This document shows, piece by piece, positions 46,465 to 57,730 of a stretch of DNA of 64,000 bases; positions within the stretch are counted from its first letter, which is position 1; the number at the start of each line of letters is the position of its first letter. Made by a program: the position numbers and the translations under genes. The notes under the pieces are model-generated. The model ran no database searches, had not been told where the DNA came from, and worked only from the letters and a program-made list of their open reading frames with translations. This DNA is from Botrytis cinerea B05.10. Lineage: Eukaryota > Ascomycota > Leotiomycetes > Helotiales > Sclerotiniaceae. The stretch is taken from positions 744,001-808,000 of the forward strand of contig NC_037324.1 in the NCBI RefSeq assembly GCF_000143535.2, given 5' to 3'.

Positions 46465-47109
46465 CCCATATCGCAAATATGATTGAATGAATAAACAAGA
46501 TAGATAGATAAATAAACAAGAGAAATACTATTATCTGTATACTCACTTAAATATCTGATATCTAATACCCAACACCCAATCCTGAATACCTTTCCAAATT
46601 CCCAGATTTTATACTTCATACTTCATACTTTATACTTTATATTTTAGACTGTATGGTATTAATAACTTACTCCTCCCTCCCATCTACTCCTCCCGCCCAT
46701 TCATCCGCAATACGAAAGCACAAAAGTACCCCAAAAATCCAAAACCGAGAAACTACAAAGATCCAAAGCGAGAATCATTTTTCTTCCCCTTTCTTTACAT
46801 CTCATCCTATCTCATCTCATCTCCGAAGCTTTTATTATTATCTTCATTCATTCATTCATTCATTCATTCATCCATTCACTTATCCTATTCTTTCCCCATC
46901 CCATTCCTCCCCCTCCCCCTCCTCCTCCCCTCTTAAAAATTCCTTCCAATTCCACTCTATTTCTCTATTTTATTGAAACTGATTTCAATGCAGTCCAATC
47001 CAATCCAATCCAATCCAGATTTATACCTACCTACTCACGTATCTATTTGCTTACCTATCTATTTACTCACCTACCCATCTGCTCCTCCACCTACTCCCTA
47101 ACACTATAC

Positions 47110-47283
47110 TCTTACATCTCATGCACTCCTATATCACACACTCTTATATCACGCACTCTTATATCACGCACTCTTATATTATATACTCTTATATCACACA
47201 CTCTTATATACCCTCCCACTATACTCTCCTCAAAACCACACTTCTCAAAACCACACTTCTCAAAACCACACTTCTCAAAACCA
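47110..47283. repeat. Two adjacent 15-bp minisatellites
   Basis: The first array uses a CACTCTTATATCACG unit (about 47,110-47,212, roughly seven copies with changes). The second uses CTCAAAACCACACTT (about 47,229-47,283, nearly four copies). Both have 15-bp periods although the units differ. Confidence 0.85.
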
Positions 47284-47287
47284 ACCG

Positions 47288-47304
47288 CCCCCCCCCCCCC
47301 CCCC
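47288..47304. repeat. Poly-C run of 17
   Basis: Seventeen consecutive C lie between the 15-bp array and the 8-bp array. Length could be a sequencing or assembly estimate. Confidence 0.85.
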
Positions 47305-47313
47305 TTTCCTCCC

Positions 47314-47540
47314 ATCTCTCACTCTCTCACTCTCTCACTCTCTCACTCTCTCACTCTCTCACTCTCTCACTCTCTCACTCTCTCACTCTCTCACTCTCTC
47401 ACTCTCTCACTCTCTCACTCTCTCACTCTCTCACTCTCTCACTCTCTCACTCTCTCACTCTCTCACTCTCTCACTCTCTCACTCTCTCACTCTCTCACTC
47501 TCTCACTCTCTCACTCTCTCACTCTCTCACTCTCTCACTC
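47314..47540. repeat. 8-bp minisatellite CACTCTCT, about 28 copies
   Basis: An essentially perfect tandem array. Because 8 is not a multiple of 3, all frames stay open and translate to [12 protein letters not shown] repeats, so the 231-codon frame over it is an artefact. Confidence 0.95.
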
Positions 47541-48389
47541 CCTCATCTATCCATCCATTTACTCCCACATCCTCAATCAATCTATAAAAGAAATATCAAA
47601 TACATATATATATCCACATATCCATCCACACTTCCATCCATTCATATATTCACACCTACCTAAACATTCATATCAATATCCATATCCATATCCATTAATT
47701 TATTCCTCAAACACACAAACACACAAATATATCTTCACCTAATAAGCAAACACTCAAACATTTCAATACTCAAATATATAAATACATACCTAACAAACAA
47801 ATACTTAAACACCTAAACACTCAAATCCAAAAATATCACTTCCAAATTCAATGACAAACAAAGAAAAATACAATCTCTCTATCAATTTTTCACAATATCA
47901 TACTTTCATTCATATCTACTCAAACTTCAAAGCTATATTGAATGAATATCAAAAAGAAAAAAGATAACAAATACCACGCTTTTCCTTCTCCATCACATCA
48001 TACATTTCCTCATCTCTCCCTTTCAATTACATATTGCCCTGTTTCATTCATCCATCATTTACATCCTTTTCTTCTTGTTCAAAAAGTCCCCTGATAATTA
48101 AAATGATAAACGCAAATATACTTGCAACCCATTCCCATCCATGCATAAATAAAACCACCAACGTTCACAACGAAGAGGGTATTGAATATACAATTGCAAG
48201 CGGTAGCGTGACGCAGAGATACAAGTAACATAATAGCAACGCAGAAATGCAAGCAGAAAAGCAGTAAAGCAGTATAGACATTTTGGTACATGATTATTTA
48301 TCGTCCTCGTAGTTTGCCTCCAGTCATCCTGGTCCCATTTATTTCCTTCCTTTATTCACCATTTCTAATCATTTTCTTGTTCGTTATAT

Positions 48390-50765
48390 TCACTTCATCC
48401 CGTTCCCATTAGTTATGGCATACTCCGATGGGCTTTGTGCACCGCCATATCCATATGGGCTCTGAGATCCGTTTGGTTTCTTCGTTCGGAGGGTGAGTGG
48501 GAATGGGTACTCATCTGGGTCTTCCTCTTCACTATTAAGTCGTTAGTACTCAATCATTTCAATTGTTCTTCGTGTGACTTACGGAAGCTTCCAGGAAACA
48601 TAATCTTCTGTGCTCAAGCCTTCACGTCCTTCTTGCAGACTGGCAAAATCACCAGGTGTCATCATACCGGTTCTATCTCTTGGGGATCCGGGTACCGAGA
48701 ATGGGCGTGAAATCTTTTGTTCCACACCAGGAATGAAGTCATCCTCTTCTTCGCCGTCGAATGATGCAGGGTATGCTCTTCTTAATGCCAATTGTCTTGC
48801 CTTGACGTATTCCATTCCCATGCGCTTCCAGTCGAGAAGATCGCTTAATCGCTCGGTACGATTTCTCTGGTTGATACGCTGGCGTCTGCTCTTACCAGCG
48901 AAATCAAACATGTAACTGGTAAGCTGGTTCACCGAGTCATCGACACCCTTCATTCTACGGTCGACAATGTAAATACCGTAATCTGTTGAGTTTTCAATCA
49001 ACTCCTCCATGTAACAACCGAAACCTGACAAGTTGGTTGTGATACTTGGCACACCCATGACTGTACACTCTGCTGGTGTGTAACCCCATGGCTCATAATA
49101 GGATGAGAAGACACCTAAATGGGTACCTCTGACGAACTCATCGTAGTCCATTGGTAGGACTGGGTTGGCAGAGTTCAAGAACTCGGGATGGAAAACGACC
49201 TTGACACGGTCCGAAGGATGGTTGAACAGTTGAACTCTGCGGATTTGGTTCAAAATTGGGTCTTCAGAATCATTTGCCATGTTATGAGTGACGATCGGTG
49301 GAAGTCCATGTCTCTTCATGGCAAACAGACGTCTGCGGAGAAGGATGCGATCTTGACTGGTGATCAAGTCCTTTTCATCAGGCATCACTTCACCCTCATG
49401 CCACTTAAGGGCACGCTCAAAGATTCTCTTTCCGACACCGCGCTCAATAACATCAACTGTGTCACGTAATGATTTAATGACGGCTTGTCCCTTGAGAGCT
49501 TCGACAGTTAATGATTGGGTTTGTGCTGGCATGATGATGAATGCGACCACCGTCATCTTTGATCCAGCGGACTTCAGGCGGTGATTCAAACGAGCCAATG
49601 ACTCTATGAACATGTCAACACCCTTATTTCTGTACTCATAACGTCCTGCTGTGAAGAAGTAAAGTGTGTTTTCAGGATCAAAATCGTTGTGTCCATAGAA
49701 ATGACCTCTAACAAAGTCGTGAATCTTCTCCTTGGCTTGTTGATGCAAGTTTTGAAACTCGTGCATGGCAGAGAATTTGGTGACATTGAGACCGTTGGGA
49801 AGAACACCATCTGGCTTTCTCTTCAAGAGATGCTCAGACTCATATGCGGTGATATGTGAAACAGTGGTAAAGACATCACAAGAATGCGTCGCCGCACGTT
49901 CTATGCAGTATCTGTGATAGATACCACGTTTTCCTGCCTCGGCATCCACGTCAAACCACTGCAAGTTGTTGTAAAAGTCCACAGATCCTGCACAGAGATA
50001 TCTTCCAAGGAGAGTTGCGTGGGTGGTGAAAATTGTAGTAACATCGATACGGCGCTTTTTGCATAGAGGAAGTGCGACACCGGAGAGCCACTCGTGGAAA
50101 TGTGCAATGACGGCCTTTTCTTTTTCATGTGCGACGAACTGTAGACGTGTTAGTTTTAGTAATCAATACGCGTGGCGTTGTGCAATGCAGATGCACTCAC
50201 CTCTCCCAAGAACCACGCAACCAAGTAACCGAAGACAACTGCTTCGTTGGTTTCGTCATCACCAGGCGGAGATGGAATTCCAGCAGTATTCCACAGATCG
50301 GCCTTCCACTCATCCAAAAATCTGTAGGCACTCTTGGTGTCGATCAAGAGAACTCTGGGGGCACCCTCAATCAACCAGCGGCCATATACCATTTGAATTC
50401 CTCTTTCTTCCATAGCTTCTATCGTTGCTGCAAGGTGGGGGTTCGTTGGGGTTAATGCCTCGACTTCCACTGCGGCCTATCAAATGTTAGCCACGCTGCT
50501 ACGAGGGATTGTGACATTTAGAACTCACCGACTGCCTGTTGAGAGGGCCAATAAGAGTGTATCGGTCTCCATATTCTGCTGTGGTGACTGGTGCTTTTGA
50601 TTTGATGACGGAATAGATACCACCAACTTGCAAGGTCGCATGTCAGTAGGTATTCGTCACATTATTCTTTACAACGAGGGGTTATTTCTCACCTCGATTC
50701 GCAACTTCGGTGGCTATCTCAAAGAGAAAGTGGTTTTTGACATCACGGTTTGTTTTTCCGGACAT
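48390..50765 (-). CDS. gsy1: Glycogen synthase
   Basis: Five exons: complement(join(48390..48531, 48583..50138, 50201..50476, 50529..50626, 50693..50765)), 714 aa, typical for fungal glycogen synthase. All introns are GT-AG and all junctions are in phase. The protein starts [20 protein letters not shown] and the UDP-glucose-binding loop follows as [11 protein letters not shown]. The GT3 catalytic motif [18 protein letters not shown] carries the E-x7-E pair. The arginine cluster ([21 protein letters not shown]) is the glucose-6-phosphate-sensing region. The C-terminal tail ([20 protein letters not shown]) has Ser/Thr sites where phosphorylation would inhibit the enzyme. It extends alpha-1,4-glucan chains from UDP-glucose in the cytosol during carbon storage. 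The last exon adds [18 protein letters not shown] and a Gly/Tyr-rich end; without that splice the frame stops at WKLP. Confidence 0.95.
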
Positions 50766-53700
50766 CTTGACTCAGGTTGCGACAGATGTCGCTATATGAA
50801 TCAGTTGTTAAAGTGGGGTGGGGGGGAAACTGCAGCGCAGGCTTGCAGACGTGTGAGGATAGTAACAAAGTTGAAAATCCAAAAAGTCTGTGTGCTGGGC
50901 AGAGAGAGTGTGTAAAGTACGAGTGATCCGGCTTCTGCAAATGACAATTGTTGACTGCTTCTTTCTTTCGAGTTTTAATCTTCTTGGATGAAGGTTGTGT
51001 TGTGTGTGTGGTGATCAAGGAAGGAAGCTCGGAGCTCCTCTGACGAAATTTATGGGAATGGTAGAACTAAGAGAGCTTTCCCCACAGCTGCATTAGCGTT
51101 TACCGTATGTCAATCTGGCTGTGCAAATGACCTCTGCGGACTGTTGTACAGATCATAGGGGAGCAAAAGAAAGAAGTCGTGTAGCAGTGGAGTGTAGTGG
51201 CCGCAACCCCTCCATGCTTTGGCAGTGAATTGGAAATCAGATCATTGGGCGGAAATGCTTACCACGCTGTTCAATTGGCTCCCACTCGTTCTTCCGACGG
51301 GATTTGTGGATGGATGGGTGGAAAGGTGATAAGGGAATTTGTGAGAGGGATGATATATGATAAGCCCGAGGCTAATATACACACTGGCGAGAGGATTGTA
51401 CAACAAATCCGAGCGAAAAATTTTCCCTTCTGCTTCCGTGAACACGTCGTGGAGACACTAACGACTGAATGAATTGAGAAGAAGAAACGGTGGAATTTTG
51501 GGAGCTGGAGATTGGAAGGTTGGAAGGTTGGAAGATATCTCACCAGTTTTGTCTTTCAAATTTCCCGGTATCGAGCGATAAAAAAGAAAGCGGAAGGTTG
51601 GCCCAGACGGTGGTCGGGTCCAAGCTTTCCCTCTTTCGGCCGGGGCGCTAGGCTGCATGCGGCAGTATTGTGGAGATGGGCGGTGGGTCTGGCGGGGTCG
51701 GGACATGCTGATTGGCCGCACCCCGGCCATGATGGCAAATTGGGGGAAACCGGCGGAGGCGCTTCACTGGAGATGTGTTTAAAATAAAAGGTGTCCATCC
51801 TTGCTTAACATGTCCAGCATGACGCAGACGGGATCGTGAAGCACTGCAAGCAATAGAGCAATTTAGACAGCGCGTATATTGACCATGTTGGCCATGTTGA
51901 CCATCACGACCGTCACGACCGTCACGCCCGTCACGCCTCCGCGGTATGTCGTCGCTCCTGCAAACAACGTGCGTCCGTACACACATCTGTCAGGATCCGG
52001 CCGGTTCATGCTAAATGCTCGTGAAGGGTTACACTTTTGCAACACGCACCCTTTATATGCACGCGTGTGCCAATGGATTCGAATTTGTGCAAATCGGTGC
52101 GGGGTTTACATTGCACCGTCTCAGAGCCCTTTGGATGGGATTCCTTTTTCACTAGCAAATCTCTTGGTCTCTTGGTTCTTTTTCTTTTCTTTCTGCTCCT
52201 CCTCTGCTTCCTTCTTACCAAGCAATAATATATTGAACGGTGCACAAACACGTCAATCCCCATCTGGTCAGCGCATGCATCTACATCGACATGCCGAGAC
52301 AGACAGACTGGCTGGCTGACTGGCTGACTGACGGACGGAAAATCCTTCACAGTCGTCATGTTTACCACTTTCCCATGCCATTGCTGTCATAACACATGCA
52401 CAACACATCTCCCTAGGTGCACAATTTCAAGAATGCCACACCACCCACTGCGTAAATCTCCACCAAAAAGAAAAAAAACCCTTCCACCCCATCCCACTTC
52501 TCCAAATCTCCAAGTCTCCAGATGTCCAATCTCCTCTTTTTCTTTTTTGCCCTCCAGAGATGATCCTGTCACAAGGGATCCGCTTTAATTCGGCCACAAC
52601 CTCTGTGAACATACTCCGCGTTTGGGATCCACTTCCACAAATCCACATTTTGCTAAATCCCCCTCCCACTCCCCCCAGACCAAAATTTCATGCAGCTCAC
52701 TAATCCGTCCATGGTCACATGATGCGTTCGCCGGTCTCAATCGTGGTCCCTTCAAACCTTAGATCGATGCGGCCTCTGGGAGTCAAGACCATGGCTTTCC
52801 CAAGCTTCGTCGGCAATCCCGCGACATTGTGATAAGATTCATGCAGATGAAGAACTTTCTTCCCAACCAAAATCTGACATCCTTAAAATTGTCTTCAATC
52901 CCTATCGCTCCCGAACCGCTCGCTGCTCCCATCACAATTCTTCAGCCCAACAATAACCCCCCCCCAGCACGTTTAGGCGCCACTCGTTGAGAGTATCGCA
53001 ACATGAACGAGAAGCAGGAATCCCTTCACTTCACCGAACAACAATAGAAGTATCCGAGTCACCCTGGTTACCCTTTTCATCTATGCTTTGACGCTGCTAA
53101 GCGCCTCTATCAGCGAGGGTTATTACGAAAAGAAAACGCATGTCAACATGCCATGCATGTATGTGCATCCCTAGGCTTTCTTCGAACCAATCGCTTCTAT
53201 ATTGGGCATTGAGACATATTTTTTTTTTCTTGCTGAAATGCTTCATGTCGATCGAAAATGTCAGTACTGTACCATTTCCGAAGTGGCTATGTGTTCGCTG
53301 GCGATGCAGATGTGTTGATACCTTCCTTCGTCCCATAAACCTGTTAACGCTCGCCGTGCAAGTACCATGGCGAAATTTGGGATCTCTAGGCAGTGAAGTA
53401 CCTGCATTGAGGTGCAGCCCAAAAGTTTTGACTCATTGTTCTCAAAGATAATGCAAACTCGTGGGGTTTGGCGGCTTTACCCTCAAAATGTATGATGGTT
53501 AGTTGGAGAAAAGTTCCATGTTCCAACAGAAATCCAGTGATGCGACAAAACATCCACAAAAATGAGATGATGCAATTTTTCCTTTGCAAACTCAATTTGA
53601 ACATTTATCTAGACGAACGGGACGATTATCCGAAAATCCGAAATCAACCCAATGCTTTCAGGATAACGAGCAGAGTTCAATCGCTTCTTTGGTCAAGTAC

Positions 53701-54239
53701 GAAGAATTTAGTTTCTGCGCAGTAAGTCTTATTTTGTTAGTCTTGGGTCGTTCCCGAAGGCTTGTTGCGATTGCTCTTCATCCCATGTGAGAGAGTATGC
53801 ATCTGCGAGCTCATTTTCATCACAAGTGGAAGCCAATAAAATGCAATTCCAATCTCCATGTCTGGATTTTGCTCCGAGTACCAGATAATCATAATTTCCC
53901 ATCTAAGTATGGTTTTTAATTGTTTCAATCAATTTATCGAGATTTTCTTCGCTGGGTCTATTTTTACCATTTGGAAACAAAGAAATATTCCTTGTCTGAT
54001 GCCCTCCTTATACCGAGTAGGTCATTTTGCTACAATCACATGTTATCTGTCTATTTCACTCTTCTTAAGTCACTGGGGGGAATCTTTTTCTTTAAGTCAG
54101 TACTATTTTTTTGCTTGTTTTGGGGGGTTTTATTGTTGCCAGATTTCCATGGGTTTATCTTTCTCCGCGCAGAGTTTATCACCAGGATATATCTACGACT
54201 TACCTTATTTAACCATGTGAAAAGTTAGAATGAAAAAGT
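50766..54239. other. 3.5-kb interval upstream of glycogen synthase
   Basis: The first part should contain the glycogen synthase promoter. Local repeats include GGAAGGTT units (51,505-51,535), GACCGTCACG-type units (51,907-51,940) and ACTGGCTG units (52,305-52,330). No stress-response element was assigned. No frame of more than 146 codons looks genuine. Confidence 0.5.
51880..51945. repeat. Short degenerate tandem repeats (GACCATGTTG, then CGTCACGAC)
   Basis: Ten-to-twelve-base units of GACCATGTTGGC change into nine-base ACCGTCACG units, about four copies. They are not associated with a gene. Confidence 0.7.
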
Positions 54240-55451
54240 CTACTCGTTATCGAAATCAGAATCAGAATCAGAATCAGAATCAGAATCAGAATCAGAATCA
54301 GAATCAGAATCAGAATCAGAATCAGAATTCATCCATAAGTTTTCACGAACCATGCTAAGTAATTCTGAGGGACCACCATTGAGCTCACTCACAACTGTTG
54401 TAAACTCCTCACAAAGAGGGTCTGACGGTAACTCCTGTGAGGTCTCAGTAACAAGTTCTTCTGAATCTTGAATTCGTTGTTCGGGTGATTGGAGCTGGAT
54501 CTGTTTTTGGAGTTCAGCAAGTGCTTCATCTTGATCTGTAGGACCTTGATCTTCATTGACATCAACGCAATTTTGACAATTACAGTGGCAACCTTCAGGC
54601 AAGGTTTCGTGATAAAGCTCTGAACAAGAAGAGCAGAGGCAACGGTCATTGTAATCATGCGCTTCCATCTGCTCACCTGTGGATTGTGTTTTTCGATATT
54701 GAATACAATGAATGCACCAACACTTCTTGTCTTTAGTGTCATTGAACCAATGAGGTTCCATGCTGAAAACTTCCGGTCTTTCGATGTCGCAGCGAAATTT
54801 TTGGGCTTCGGTTGGGTGCAAGATGTCGCCAGATTCGTAGTCTTGTATCAATTCGCCAATGTTCATAGTCTCAAACCCTTCTAACATATTGGGAACAAAG
54901 TCTTTGTCCATTGTTTCAGAAGTGTCTAGAGAAAATGCTTTGCCAAAATTAATTGGAGATGGTAAATTGAGTGTGAGTGAGGGGAGTTGAACTCTGATCT
55001 TTCGAAGGGGCACCTCGGATATCCAGGGGGCGTTCTCTTGACCTTTTCGTTCGATTTCTCTATTGTTGGCGATAACGAATGTAGTTTGGCGAATGTTTGA
55101 AGAGACATTAATTCTTGGAGGATACTGGAGGGAAGATTCTTGTAAGTAGTCTGAACTATTGCTTGGGGGGTTTGGTTGTTTGCTATCTTTTGCTCGACTG
55201 TAGAGTTCTTGTGATAATCTTTGTTGCTTTTCGAGTTCAAGAAGTAAATTATCTAAATCATCCTCGCTAGGATATTCGTCATCCGCATCGTACATATCGT
55301 CTAGTGGGATTGTTTCGAATTCCTCTTCTCCCTCTTCTGGAGTTTTAGGAATAAACTCCGAGTTGTTGTTGAGAGGTAAGTGAGAAAAGGCCCAAGATGG
55401 TTCTTCAAGCATGTTGTCGAAATCAACACCGGTGAAATTCCAGGATGACAT
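54240..55451 (-). CDS. Acidic protein with three CxCxxC clusters and a Ser-Asp tail
   Basis: A 403-aa single-exon frame with an ATG at 55451; I do not recognise the family. The N terminus is acidic and disordered (EEGEEEFETIPLDDMYDADD) with a short Leu/Glu helix (LDNLLLELEKQQRLSQELY). Residues 244-295 contain three repeats of C-x-C-x2-C (CWCIHC, CLCSSC, CHCNCQNC), suggesting a compact zinc-binding or redox module. An acidic region follows. The last 28 residues carry about twelve Ser-Asp repeats encoded by a hexanucleotide array (about 54,254-54,327). Such a tail would be a dense casein-kinase-2 substrate. No signal peptide or membrane segment is seen. The single intact frame and Cys spacing support a real gene; the role is unknown. 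Confidence 0.75.
   Translation of the reverse strand: MSSWNFTGVDFDNMLEEPSWAFSHLPLNNNSEFIPKTPEEGEEEFETIPLDDMYDADDEYPSEDDLDNLLLELEKQQRLSQELYSRAKDSKQPNPPSNSSDYLQESSLQYPPRINVSSNIRQTTFVIANNREIERKGQENAPWISEVPLRKIRVQLPSLTLNLPSPINFGKAFSLDTSETMDKDFVPNMLEGFETMNIGELIQDYESGDILHPTEAQKFRCDIERPEVFSMEPHWFNDTKDKKCWCIHCIQYRKTQSTGEQMEAHDYNDRCLCSSCSELYHETLPEGCHCNCQNCVDVNEDQGPTDQDEALAELQKQIQLQSPEQRIQDSEELVTETSQELPSDPLCEEFTTVVSELNGGPSELLSMVRENLWMNSDSDSDSDSDSDSDSDSDSDSDSDFDNE
54254..54327 (-). repeat. Coding hexanucleotide array encoding (Ser-Asp)n
   Basis: About twelve six-base units (AATCAG on the plus strand) keep the reading frame, so copy-number change only lengthens or shortens the tail. Confidence 0.9.
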
Positions 55452-56230
55452 CCTGAAATTGTTTGTGTGTAGTTCAAGTATTCTCTAATACAATTAAATT
55501 CTAATGACGAGATGATGAGTATTGATAGAAGTCTAGCTTACTATGAATATTGATCTTATCAGATAGAGTTTGTATATGAGAGAACACTTGGTCAGTACTT
55601 AATGGATGATATATGCACATCAAATCACGCAGCATTTATACTATTTTACGAGCACTTGTTCTGCAGTTCATGAACAACGATATGTTTGCAGTGTAAAATC
55701 ATCAAGCAATATATATAAACAGTTTCATCTCCTATCATGCTGCTAATAACGTGTTCATTATGGAATGGGCTACACAGAAAGAAATTTGGAACAAAGCATG
55801 AAAGGAAAAATAAACCTTCTCAAAGATCCGAACCATCGCTTAGCTATATACAAATGAATTATTTCTCTGGCTTTGTTCTTTTTTAGTGAACAATGAACGA
55901 GTATTAGAATCTACAATGCATTTGTTTCCTCTTTCATTCTTTCTTCGTAAAGAAATACTCGTTCTTTGTTGGAGAACAGATACATATACTTCTATCAAAC
56001 AGATGCTGAACAATTCCATTCTTTCACTCACGCATATCTTTTCAACACAACAGAACATAACAGAAGAAAAACTCGAGTAAGTAATTGTTCATATCATACT
56101 ATCATATCTATACACATATTTCATTACACCGATCACAACTCTTATACACTTATACACTTATACTAGCGCTGGACGCATAGAGATTTTCGTACAAGCAAAC
56201 AAAAGAAAAGACGAGAAAAGAAAAGAAAAA
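55452..56230. promoter_or_regulatory. Shared upstream region of two divergent genes
   Basis: The Cys-cluster gene (-) and the zinc-knuckle gene (+) are divergent with about 0.8 kb between their start codons. The plus-strand gene is preceded by a purine-rich AAAAGAAAAG leader directly before its ATG. No named site was identified. Confidence 0.5.
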
Positions 56231-57730
56231 ATGGGGAATAGTAAAAATAAACGTAAGGATTTCCATTCTGACAAAGGTGCTAATAGTTCTAGACCCAGGC
56301 TCAATAGTAAGAATGTCGGAAACAGAGGAGGTAAAGGAAGAACCAACAATGACACAAATGGCGAACAGCAAAATAAAGGTCGAGTCCCACAAGATTTCTC
56401 GGAATGTCGTATTTGCGAACGCAAAGGCCATTGGGAATCGGATTGTCGTAAGAATCCTGCGGGAGAGGGGAAGAGAGGAAGAGATTTACCCGGGTGTAGA
56501 GAGTGTGGCGGGGACCATTGGGAAGATCGGTGTCGGAATTGGAAATTGAAAATGGGTGGGAAGAAGGGGAATAATAATAACAATTCCAACGGTAATGGTA
56601 ATGCACAAGAAGAAACCTCCGACTCGAATTCACGCTCCTCCGCGCATTCTGCAGAATTTCTCGCCCCGTCGGGTGAAGATATCACTCGCTTTTTCCCAGG
56701 CGCCAAATATCCGAATCGTCCGTGTAGGAAATGCAATCGCGCGGGTCATTGGAATAATGCGTGTGAGAAGGATGGGTTTCATCCTGTTGCGAATCCGAAC
56801 CCGATGGGGGCGAGAAAAGTGCGGTTTTTGGATGGTCGGAGTTCGGGTCAGATTGATGAGGTGTTTAATCTGTATCGTTCGCCTCCGGGGACGAGGAGTA
56901 TGGGGGGTGGTGGATATAGGCAGGGGCTTGGTGATGGGGATGTGGATATGGATGGGGATGTGGATATGGATGGGGATGGGGATGGGGATGTGGATATGGA
57001 TATGGATATGGATATGGATATGGATATGGAGATGGAGATGCAGTATGAGCATACCGATTATCCAACTCCAAACCCAAATCAGAACCAACCCCAAGCTCAA
57101 ACCCCACTCCCCTCACACCTCAACCCCGCCACCAGTACCCCCGACTATCTCCCCTCCCCATCCCACACCCAACCCTATCTCACTCATCCCTCACGTCCAA
57201 ACCCCGATCATCCCTCTCACCCCGACTCCTCCATCTACCAAGCCCGCTACCGCTCATCCCCCTGCCCCCTCTGTCAATCCCACGGCCACAAACCCCACGA
57301 CTGCATCACCTACCGCTGGCTCCTCCCTCGCAGCCACGCCGAATGGCGTCCGCACCCCCATCTCCGCCACTCCTCAAACACGGTAGATCCGCGTCCCGAT
57401 GCCTACTGGACCGGCGACCCGCTGCGGATTCCAGGGAAAAATACGTATATCTGGCCGCATTGCGCGAATAGGCATAGAGGTAGGATGTGGGGAGAAAACG
57501 AGGAGGATGGCCACGAGAGAGATGTCTGGCTGGGGGAGGATGATAGGGAGGGGAGACGGGGGGATTGGCGCCGGGCGCCCGGGGGGATGGGTGGGGAGGA
57601 AAATGCGGGCATGTGTAGGGTTGATTGGGAGGGGGATGTGGAGATGTTGGATATTTTGGATTGGGAGGGGAGGAGGAGGAGGGGGAGAGAGTGGTGGAAT
57701 CGGGAATTGGAGAGGGGAAGGGGGGAGTAG
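56231..57730 (+). CDS. Four-knuckle CCHC-type zinc protein with an Asp-Met repeat
   Basis: A 499-aa single-exon protein. It has a basic Gly/Asn-rich N terminus, then CCHC-like knuckles at residue 59 (CRICERKGHWESDC), 89 (CRECGGDHWEDRC, one residue short), 165 (CRKCNRAGHWNNAC) and 345 (CPLCQSHGHKPHDC). Between knuckles three and four lies an acidic DVDMDGDVDMD-type repeat (about 236-268) followed by a Pro/Asn/Gln-rich linker. The C terminus is Arg/Glu-rich. CCHC knuckles bind single-stranded nucleic acid, so an RNA-associated role is likely but unproven. It is not a retroelement Gag: no protease or polymerase follows and the frame is a complete gene with its own ATG. The acidic repeat sits on a GATATG microsatellite. 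An alternative frame is open over much of it (56556-57386), so the frame choice rests on the knuckles. Confidence 0.8.
   Translation: MGNSKNKRKDFHSDKGANSSRPRLNSKNVGNRGGKGRTNNDTNGEQQNKGRVPQDFSECRICERKGHWESDCRKNPAGEGKRGRDLPGCRECGGDHWEDRCRNWKLKMGGKKGNNNNNSNGNGNAQEETSDSNSRSSAHSAEFLAPSGEDITRFFPGAKYPNRPCRKCNRAGHWNNACEKDGFHPVANPNPMGARKVRFLDGRSSGQIDEVFNLYRSPPGTRSMGGGGYRQGLGDGDVDMDGDVDMDGDGDGDVDMDMDMDMDMDMEMEMQYEHTDYPTPNPNQNQPQAQTPLPSHLNPATSTPDYLPSPSHTQPYLTHPSRPNPDHPSHPDSSIYQARYRSSPCPLCQSHGHKPHDCITYRWLLPRSHAEWRPHPHLRHSSNTVDPRPDAYWTGDPLRIPGKNTYIWPHCANRHRGRMWGENEEDGHERDVWLGEDDREGRRGDWRRAPGGMGGEENAGMCRVDWEGDVEMLDILDWEGRRRRGREWWNRELERGRGE
56934..57040 (+). repeat. In-frame Asp-Met/Asp-Gly minisatellite
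   Basis: GATGTGGATATG and GATATG units encode the acidic repeat of the zinc-knuckle protein. Unit lengths of 6 and 12 preserve frame. Confidence 0.85.

Larger units (their letters stand above)
44341..48389. other. Pyrimidine-skewed low-complexity interval
   Basis: About 4 kb in which the plus strand is strongly C/T/A-rich and almost G-free over long stretches. Simple repeats include CATT (45,820-45,845; 46,845-46,870), TTTCCC (46,265-46,295), a GAACCC-type hexamer (46,421-46,464), CCAAT units (46,990-47,020) and the cluster at 47.1-47.5 kb. Open frames are Ser/Leu/His/Pro repeats, not genes. Confidence 0.7.

Noticed and set aside
47110..47540. CRISPR array
   Set aside because: Units are contiguous tandem repeats without unique spacers, in a eukaryotic context.
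47047..47742. Long Ser/Leu/His-rich open frames over the 47-kb repeats
   Set aside because: They are translations of the 8-bp and 15-bp arrays, open in several frames with no gene-like sequence outside the repeat.
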